Part shown: in pieces, positions 6,055 through 10,815 of the stretch | How positions within the stretch are numbered: the stretch's first letter is position 1 | Layout of the letters: every line of letters begins with the position of its first letter | Origin: an uncultured Eubacteriales bacterium | Lineage (GTDB): Bacteria; Bacillota; Clostridia; Oscillospirales; CAG-382 | Assembly: GCA_900548115.1 (NCBI GenBank) | Contig: URJL01000057.1 | Coordinates: forward strand, 1-10,815 | Reading direction: 5' to 3' | DNA: 10,815 bases | Program-made: the position numbers and the translations under genes | The notes under the pieces: model-generated | What the model saw: the letters and a program-made list of their open reading frames with translations, nothing else | The model's database searches: none | What the model was told of the DNA's origin: nothing

Positions 6055-7244
6055 ACGAAAACGAATATCGCGCCTATTTTCCCGCCCGCGCGCGGGCGGC
6101 GATCGAGGTTTTGAACCGCGCGGGCTTCGACGCGTATTTTGTCGGCGGCTGTGTGCGCGATTTTTACATGAACCGTATGCCGCACGATTTTGACATCACC
6201 ACCAACGCGAAAAGCGAGGACATCCTTCGATGCTTCGAGCGCGAGGGCTTGCGCGCGTACCCAAAAGGCGGCGCGTGCGGAACGGTCGGCGTGGGGCACG
6301 CCGACGAGGAGGTCGAGATCACGCCCTATCGAACCGAAAACGGCTATTACGATCACCGCCACCCGCAAAATGTGACCTTTGTCGACGATATTGCGGACGA
6401 CCTTTCGCGGCGGGATTTTACCGCCAACGCGCTTGCGGCGGGCTATGACCGAAACGGCGCGTTTCGCACGATCGACCTTTTCGGAGGAAGGCGGGACATT
6501 GAGGAAAAATGCCTTCGCTGTGTCGGCGACGCGCGCGTGCGCTTTGAGGAGGACGCTTTGCGTATGCTGCGCGCCGTGCGCTTTGCGGCGACTCTTTCGT
6601 TTGCGGTCGCGGACGAAACCAAAGAAGCACTGTGCGAAAAAACGCCGCTTTTGTCCTATATTTCGGGTGAGCGAAAAAGCGCGGAGCTTCGAAAGCTTTT
6701 GTGTGCCGAAAAATGCGAACGGGTCGTGACCGAATTTTCGGACTTTCTCTCCTCCTTTTTGGGAAAACTCGAGCCGCGCTTCTTGGATTTCGTAACGCCT
6801 GACTTTATACCTCGGCTTTTTTATCTCACCCGAAACCGCGCGGACGAGGACGAAGTGTTTGCACACGATATTGCGGCGCTGAAGCTCTCGGGCGACGAGC
6901 TTTCGACCCTTCTGCACCTTCGTGCGATCTATGCGGAAAACGAGCGTGCGGGCGAGATTCCGCCCGAGCGCCTTGCACATTTTATCGCCGCGCACGGCTA
7001 TTTTATGAAAAGCTATTTTTCGGTCTTTCCGTCGAAAGAAGGTTCCGCCATCCTTTCGGACGGGACGCTTCCGAAAACGCTCTCCGAGCTTTCCGTCGGC
7101 GGAAAAGATCTCGGCGCTCTCGGCTTTTCGGGCAAAGAGATCGGAAATACGCTGCACGCGCTCTTATACCGCTGTCTTGCTGGAGAGTGCAAAAACGTGC
7201 GGGGAGAGCTTTTATCCTGCGCCCTTTTGCTTCGGGAAAGATGA
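6051..7244 (+). CDS. cca: CCA tRNA nucleotidyltransferase (class II)
   Basis: This 397-residue enzyme adds or repairs the 3'-terminal CCA of tRNAs using CTP and ATP. The head contains GGCVRD (32-37) and the metal-binding pair in DFDIT (Asp46, Asp48). These are followed by EVEITPYR (88-94), RRDFTANALA (120-129) and EDALRMLRAVRFA (167-179), the standard class II order. The C-terminal body is poorly conserved, and I see no convincing HD phosphohydrolase motif. A poly(A) polymerase cannot be fully excluded by sequence alone. The ATG at 6051 overlaps the previous gene's stop as ATGA and follows GGAGAAG, implying translational coupling. The frame is open further upstream, but that part lies over the Toprim gene and is not coding in this frame. 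Confidence 0.93.
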   Translation: MNENEYRAYFPARARAAIEVLNRAGFDAYFVGGCVRDFYMNRMPHDFDITTNAKSEDILRCFEREGLRAYPKGGACGTVGVGHADEEVEITPYRTENGYYDHRHPQNVTFVDDIADDLSRRDFTANALAAGYDRNGAFRTIDLFGGRRDIEEKCLRCVGDARVRFEEDALRMLRAVRFAATLSFAVADETKEALCEKTPLLSYISGERKSAELRKLLCAEKCERVVTEFSDFLSSFLGKLEPRFLDFVTPDFIPRLFYLTRNRADEDEVFAHDIAALKLSGDELSTLLHLRAIYAENERAGEIPPERLAHFIAAHGYFMKSYFSVFPSKEGSAILSDGTLPKTLSELSVGGKDLGALGFSGKEIGNTLHALLYRCLAGECKNVRGELLSCALLLRER

Positions 7245-7249
7245 GAAAG

Positions 7250-7257
7250 AAAGGAAA
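7250..7257 (+). promoter_or_regulatory. Ribosome binding site deciding the lipoprotein start at 7265
   Basis: AAAGGAAA ends 7 bases before the ATG at 7265. A second in-frame ATG at 7241 overlaps the cca stop as ATGA and would add eight residues (MRKKGNDD). The purines in front of it are too close to act well, so 7265 is preferred. Coupled initiation at 7241 remains possible. Confidence 0.6.
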
Positions 7258-7264
7258 CGACGAT

Positions 7265-7951
7265 ATGAACGCGAATCGAAAACCAAACCGAAAAATTTTG
7301 TCCTGCCTTGCCGCCGTGCTTTTTGTTTTTCTCGGCGCGGGCTGTCAAAAAAACGCCGCGCCGACCTACGAGGGACACCCCTCTTCGCCTTATATCACGG
7401 CGCTGGCAAAGGGCGAATATTATCTTGAAATGTCGATGTTTTACAACGGAACGATCATCGAAAACGCGCTTGCCGTAAAGGGCGAAAAGCTTGAGAGCCG
7501 CTCAAGATTGCAGACGGTCTCCGCCGACGGAGCGGGAGCGGCAAGCGTTTCGCACACGCTTCGTCTCGGCGACACGACCTATTTCCTTGACGACGATGAA
7601 AAAGTGTATTTCGCCTCCCGCGCCGTCGGCGACAACGGACTTTCGGGCAGTATCGATTATGCGACGGCGGTCTATACCGTATCGGGCGAGGACACGCTTG
7701 CGACGGGCACGACGCTTCCCTACGATGAATACAGCGTCTCGGCAAAGGACGAAATCAGCTACACTCTTCGCCTTTTCACGAACGACGACGCGCTTTATGC
7801 CATCGTGTTGATCAACGGCGAGGAGTCGATCGAGCAGGATGTTTCGACGTTCTCGGCAAAAATCCCGAGCGGGATGCTCTCGATCCCGAAGGGCTATACC
7901 GAGGTGTCGGAGGACGAGTATTTTCGCGATTATTACGGAAAGGAAAAATAA
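7265..7951 (+). CDS. Small secreted lipoprotein of unknown function
   Basis: This 228-residue protein has a lipoprotein signal: a basic N-terminus (NRKPNRK), a hydrophobic stretch (residues 11-23) and the lipobox-like FLGAGC with acceptor Cys27. It should be anchored to the outer face of the cytoplasmic membrane. I recognise no family. The mature part is rich in short beta-strand patterns (KGEYYLEMSMFYNG, TTYFLDDDEKVYFASR, SYTLRLFTNDDALYAIVLING) and ends with IPKGYTEVSEDEYF. This recalls beta-sheet LolA/DUF4412-like lipoproteins, but only as an impression. It has no cysteine other than Cys14 and Cys27, both in the signal region. It lies 20 bases after cca and 3 bases before tmcAL, so an exported protein is inserted among cytosolic RNA enzymes. 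Its role is unknown. Confidence 0.85.
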   Translation: MNANRKPNRKILSCLAAVLFVFLGAGCQKNAAPTYEGHPSSPYITALAKGEYYLEMSMFYNGTIIENALAVKGEKLESRSRLQTVSADGAGAASVSHTLRLGDTTYFLDDDEKVYFASRAVGDNGLSGSIDYATAVYTVSGEDTLATGTTLPYDEYSVSAKDEISYTLRLFTNDDALYAIVLINGEESIEQDVSTFSAKIPSGMLSIPKGYTEVSEDEYFRDYYGKEK

Positions 7952-7954
7952 AAT

Positions 7955-9079
7955 ATGGCAGTCGGAATCGTCTGTGAATTCAACCCTTTTCACAACGGAC
8001 ACCGTTATCTTCTTGCCCGCGCGCGAAAACAAACGGGACAAAACATCGTCTGCGTCATGAGCGGAAATTTCGTCCAGCGCGGCGAACCCGCGGCGTACGA
8101 TAAAGAGCTGCGGGCGCGGCACGCCGTTCTTTGCGGGGCGGATCTTGTTCTTGAAAACCCGTTCCCCTTTTCGTGCGCGACGGCGGAGCGCTTTGCGGCA
8201 AGCGCCGTGAAGATCCTTGCGGGCAGCGGGCTTTGCGACACGCTTGCTTTCGGCTGTGAGACGGGAAACGAGAAGCTTTTTTTTGAAACGGCGGAGTATC
8301 TCGTCGAAAAAAACACCGAAAAAGAGCTTCGCGCGCGCGTGCGCGAACAAAAAAACGAGGGCTTTGCCCGCGTTCGGGAAACGGCGGTGAAAGAGGCGCT
8401 CGGCGAAGAGCACGCGGCGCTTTTAAAAAGTCCGAACAGTCTTCTCGGCATCGAATATACCTGCGCGATTTTGCGGCAAAACGTCCCTCTTTCGCTTTTG
8501 CCGATCGCCCGTGTCGGAGCGGCGCACGACGAAAAAGCTACCTCGGACGGCGAATTTTGCTCGGCAAGCTATCTGCGTGAGCACCCCGAGCGTGAAACGC
8601 TTCTTCGATTTTGTCCGCCCGAAACGGCAAACGATCTTCCCGCCCCCCGCGCCTTTTCGGAGGAAAAATTTTACGCCGCACTGCGGGCAAAGCTCTTGTT
8701 TTCGCCCGTGGACGCACTTTCCGAGCTTTTTGACCTGCCGCCCGATTATTGCCCGAAGCTTCTCTCGGCGGCAAAAAAATACGCTGCTTACTCGGATTTT
8801 GTATCGGCTCTGCGCTCAAAGCACCTCACCGATTCGCGCCTGCGGCATATGCTTCTCTTTGCGCTGTTTTCGGTGACAAAGGACGAGCTTTCCGTCCTTC
8901 CCGACGCTTCGCTTCTTCTCGCGTCAAGCACGGAGGGCAGAAAAATGCTAAAAGCGCGGGACAAGAACACGTTTTCTGTTCTCCCCACGCTCTCACACAG
9001 CAAAAACGCCTCGCCGCGCGACCGCGCGCGGCTGGAAAAACAAACGCTTGCCGAAAAGCTCTGCGAGACGCTGTTTTGA
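7955..9079 (+). CDS. tmcAL: tRNA(Met) cytidine acetate ligase TmcAL (YlbM family)
   Basis: This 374-residue enzyme, slightly shorter than the roughly 400 usual for the family, acetylates the wobble cytidine (ac4C34) of elongator tRNA(Met). It uses acetate and ATP through an acetyl-adenylate. The N-terminus GIVCEFNPFHNGH (4-16) holds the HxGH-type nucleotidyltransferase motif. MSGNFVQRGEP (35-45), LVLENPFPFSCATAERFA (64-81), SPNSLLGIEY (159-168), IARVGAAHD and SASYLRE (203-209) are family landmarks. The C-terminal part is more variable. The ATG lies 3 bases after the lipoprotein stop, with GGAAAGGA inside the end of that gene. It is the last gene of the operon and is followed by a strong terminator. 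The family call is very secure. Confidence 0.96.
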   Translation: MAVGIVCEFNPFHNGHRYLLARARKQTGQNIVCVMSGNFVQRGEPAAYDKELRARHAVLCGADLVLENPFPFSCATAERFAASAVKILAGSGLCDTLAFGCETGNEKLFFETAEYLVEKNTEKELRARVREQKNEGFARVRETAVKEALGEEHAALLKSPNSLLGIEYTCAILRQNVPLSLLPIARVGAAHDEKATSDGEFCSASYLREHPERETLLRFCPPETANDLPAPRAFSEEKFYAALRAKLLFSPVDALSELFDLPPDYCPKLLSAAKKYAAYSDFVSALRSKHLTDSRLRHMLLFALFSVTKDELSVLPDASLLLASSTEGRKMLKARDKNTFSVLPTLSHSKNASPRDRARLEKQTLAEKLCETLF

Positions 9080-9110
9080 ATTCACCGCCAAAATAAACCG
9101 TATCCGAATC

Positions 9111-9152
9111 AAAAAAGAGCGCCGACGAAAACCGTCGGCGTTCTTTTGCGTT
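9111..9152. terminator. Two-way intrinsic terminator between tmcAL and the solute-binding protein gene
   Basis: An 11-bp stem (9117-9127 pairing with 9133-9143, loop AAAAC, one G/T pair) is flanked by AAAAAA (9111-9116) on the left and TTTTGCGTTTTT on the right. It therefore has a T tract on either strand. It lies about 30 bases after the tmcAL stop and about 20 bases past the solute-binding protein stop. Confidence 0.92.
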
Positions 9153-9170
9153 TTTATCCCTCTTTGCCGC

Positions 9171-10637
9171 TTATTCTTTTTCAAGCAAAGCTCTCATATC
9201 TTCGAGATCGGACTGATAGGTCGCAAGGTTCGACGCATAGGCCGAAGCATAGGTGTTCGAACGGTTGGCGACCATGGTGATGACGTTGGGCATATAGCCG
9301 CTGTACAGGAATCTCGCGTTGTTCTTGATGATCGGGAGCATTTCCTCCGACTGAACGTCGCGGGTGTTCTTGACCGTCAGCACGATGTCAAAGTAAGTAG
9401 GCGTCAGGTTCTTTGCGCCCTGGAATGCCATTTCTTCGAGAACCGCGCCGGTAAGCTCGAGATTCGGGTTGGTAACGGGGATATAGGTCAGCGCCGTCAT
9501 GTTGGACGAACGATTCTGATATTCGGAGTTTTCATCCCACTTCGGATAAGGAAGGATACCGAATTCAAACTCGGTGTCGGAGAACCAACGGATATCGCCA
9601 AGGAAGGTATCGAAGAACATAGCTCTGCCCTCCGAGAAGGCTTTCGAGGCAAGACCCGAATCCGAAAGCTCGGAGAACGCCTTCTTGCCGTCGGAGAAGA
9701 GGTCGACGATTCTTCCGTAGATCTCGTGCGCTTCGTCGACATTCTGATTGAGTACGGGCATGTTGTCGGCGTCCTTATCAAGGGGCGAGTAGCCCGAGGA
9801 AACCAGGAGCGCGGGGCAAAGCTCATAGCCCCAGCCGACAAGACCCCACCGGTCCTTTTCCTTGTTCATTTCGCCGTCACCGTCGAGGTCCTTCGCACCC
9901 TTTGTGACAAGCTCTTCGAACTTATCCCACGTCCACGTTCCGTCGAGAACGTCCTGGTAAGGATAGTCAAGGTCGAGATCGTCAAAGAGCTGCTTGTTGA
10001 AGATAAGGCAGTCGATATACCGGATATACAAGGCGTAATCGCCCGTCATGGTGAACACCTTGTCGCCGAAGCAAAGATCGTTCGTGATGTTCTGGTACCA
10101 CCACTCTTCTCCAAGGTTGATATAAGGGAGGGTGTTCCAGTCAACAAAATAGCCCTCGAGCATCATCTGGGGCATACCGGTGTGCTGAACGTGCATGAAA
10201 GCGTGATAGGTCGGGTCATTTGCTTCGATGAGAGAACGGAACTGAGCCGCCGCCTGCCCCTGACCTTCGCCGGTTGAGGCATAGCCGCCCTTTACGATGT
10301 TGAGCGTAATACCGAAGCGATCTTCGACGTTCAGATTGTCGTTGTACACCGTGTCGTTGACAAGATCGGTGGTCTCTTCCTCGGCGTACATATGCTGACC
10401 GGTCGAACCGATCAGAACGCTGAAGGTCTCGCCGTCAAAGCGCAGATCGGCGGGAACGTTTGGGCTGTGGTCGCCTTCAAGAGGATCGGTATCCTCGGGT
10501 CCATCGACGTTTTCTTCGCCCTGCTTTTCATCATCGTTTCCTCCCGAGGGCTTTTCGTCCTTTTTACACGACGTAAAAAGCGCCGACATCGAAAGCGATG
10601 CTGCCAAGAGAACGGCAAGAATGGCTTTTTTCTTCAT
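9171..10637 (-). CDS. Extracellular solute-binding lipoprotein of an ABC transporter (probable carbohydrate type)
   Basis: This 488-residue lipoprotein should capture a ligand outside the membrane and pass it to an ABC importer. The signal is MKKKAILAVLLAASLSMSAL with lipobox FTSC (acceptor Cys24). Residues 25-60 form a very acidic, Gly/Asp/Glu-rich tether. The binding domain follows: VYNDNLNVEDRFGITL (98-113), a WWYQNITNDL region, GTWTWDKFEELV (233-244), and a calcium-loop-like DLDGDGEMNKEKDRWG (250-265). These are typical of family 1 solute-binding proteins in Clostridia. The start at 10637 follows AAGGAGAA; an open frame back to 10712 crosses the promoter and is not used. No permease or ATPase gene follows before the terminator. 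Codon choice is less G-ending than in neighbouring genes, which may mean high expression. Family is sure; ligand unknown. Confidence 0.92.
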   Translation of the reverse strand: MKKKAILAVLLAASLSMSALFTSCKKDEKPSGGNDDEKQGEENVDGPEDTDPLEGDHSPNVPADLRFDGETFSVLIGSTGQHMYAEEETTDLVNDTVYNDNLNVEDRFGITLNIVKGGYASTGEGQGQAAAQFRSLIEANDPTYHAFMHVQHTGMPQMMLEGYFVDWNTLPYINLGEEWWYQNITNDLCFGDKVFTMTGDYALYIRYIDCLIFNKQLFDDLDLDYPYQDVLDGTWTWDKFEELVTKGAKDLDGDGEMNKEKDRWGLVGWGYELCPALLVSSGYSPLDKDADNMPVLNQNVDEAHEIYGRIVDLFSDGKKAFSELSDSGLASKAFSEGRAMFFDTFLGDIRWFSDTEFEFGILPYPKWDENSEYQNRSSNMTALTYIPVTNPNLELTGAVLEEMAFQGAKNLTPTYFDIVLTVKNTRDVQSEEMLPIIKNNARFLYSGYMPNVITMVANRSNTYASAYASNLATYQSDLEDMRALLEKE

Positions 10638-10663
10638 AAAATTCTCCTTTTTGAGTTGTGTTT

Positions 10664-10688
10664 TGCCGCAGAAAACAAATATGCGGCA
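10664..10688 (-). repeat. Inverted repeat in the leader of the solute-binding protein gene
   Basis: TGCCGCA (10664-10670) and TGCGGCA (10682-10688) are perfect 7-base arms around an 11-base A+T-rich spacer. The repeat lies between the predicted transcription start and the ribosome binding site. It could form an RNA hairpin near the 5' end or act as an operator. No T run follows it in the direction of transcription, so it is not a terminator. Confidence 0.7.
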
Positions 10689-10703
10689 GAGTCTGTACTT
10701 TTT

Positions 10704-10731
10704 ATTATACACATTTTACAAAAAAATGCAA
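10704..10731 (-). promoter_or_regulatory. Promoter of the solute-binding protein gene
   Basis: On the minus strand TTGCAT (10731-10726), a 16-base spacer rich in T and A, and a perfect TATAAT (10709-10704) make a strong sigma-A-type promoter. It predicts a transcript start near 10697 and a leader of about 60 bases. Confidence 0.8.
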
Positions 10732-10756
10732 TAGTTTTTTTGGCGTATGGAGAGAA

Positions 10757-10800
10757 AAGGAAAAAAGGCAAACCGTTCGGCTTGCCTTTTTCTTGTCCTT
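10757..10800. terminator. Intrinsic terminator at the right edge, upstream of the solute-binding protein promoter
   Basis: A stem (about 10763-10774 pairing with 10779-10790, one A/C mismatch, loop GTTC) has A-rich sequence on the left and TTTTTCTTGTCCTTT on the right. T-rich sequence is thus present on both strands. It probably ends transcription of a gene beyond the window and isolates the solute-binding protein gene from it. The last 15 to 20 bases show nothing that I can assign. Confidence 0.8.
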
Positions 10801-10815
10801 TCGAAACGTGCTTAT

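Noticed and set aside
5829..7157. Long minus-strand open frame (442 codons) opposite the Toprim and cca genes
   Set aside because: It spans two real genes on the other strand, its product is a basic Arg/Lys-rich sequence typical of shadow frames, and it has no promoter or ribosome binding site that I could see.
7502..8413. Minus-strand open frame (303 codons) opposite the lipoprotein and tmcAL genes
   Set aside because: It crosses the boundary of two well-supported plus-strand genes and has no family features.
9048..10277. Plus-strand open frame (409 codons) opposite the solute-binding protein gene
   Set aside because: It runs through the terminator at 9111-9152 and overlaps the end of tmcAL. 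The minus-strand gene has a signal peptide, lipobox, promoter and ribosome binding site, so this is a shadow.
10793..10815. Possible end of another gene at the right edge
   Set aside because: Only about 20 bases follow the terminator, too few to tell coding from non-coding sequence.

Overview
The window reads as chromosomal DNA from a Firmicutes-type bacterium, most likely an uncultured, moderately G+C-rich member of the Clostridia. The evidence is a SAM-I (S-box) riboswitch in front of metK, a TmcAL-type tRNA(Met) cytidine acetate ligase, a Toprim/DUF4093 protein of the RNase M5 superfamily, strong AGGAGG-type ribosome binding sites, and lipoproteins with Gram-positive-style signals. This placement is inferred from gene content only. 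I saw no mobile element, tRNA, rRNA, CRISPR array or phage gene.

Layout. (1) 1-921 is the C-terminal part of a plus-strand SGNH/GDSL-like hydrolase with an extra beta-rich domain. (2) A two-way terminator separates it from metK (minus strand, 983-2173). The metK leader carries a complete SAM-I riboswitch, an intrinsic terminator and a clear sigma-A-type promoter. (3) Divergent from metK is a WYL-domain transcriptional regulator (2551-3549) with its own promoter and terminator. (4) rsmG (minus strand, 3615-4370) converges on it. (5) A short divergent promoter region at about 4371-4476, with overlapping -10 elements on the two strands, separates rsmG from a five-gene plus-strand operon (4477-9079). 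Its order is GNAT-like acyltransferase, Toprim/DUF4093 protein, CCA-adding enzyme, small lipoprotein, TmcAL. (6) After another two-way terminator comes a minus-strand monocistronic lipoprotein, an extracellular solute-binding protein (9171-10637). It has a strong promoter and a leader inverted repeat. A further terminator lies at the window's right end.

Functionally the middle of the window is about RNA maturation and modification: RsmG methylates 16S rRNA, the CCA enzyme finishes tRNA 3' ends, TmcAL acetylates the wobble cytidine of elongator tRNA(Met), and the Toprim protein resembles a 5S rRNA-maturation nuclease. MetK supplies the SAM that RsmG uses. The flanks are about extracellular nutrients: a probable carbohydrate esterase and a probable sugar-binding lipoprotein.

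I did not find a clearly new biological system. The points most worth following are the RNA-maturation operon with its uncharacterised lipoprotein and acyltransferase, the symmetric divergent promoter, the riboswitch, and the apparently orphan solute-binding protein with a hairpin leader.
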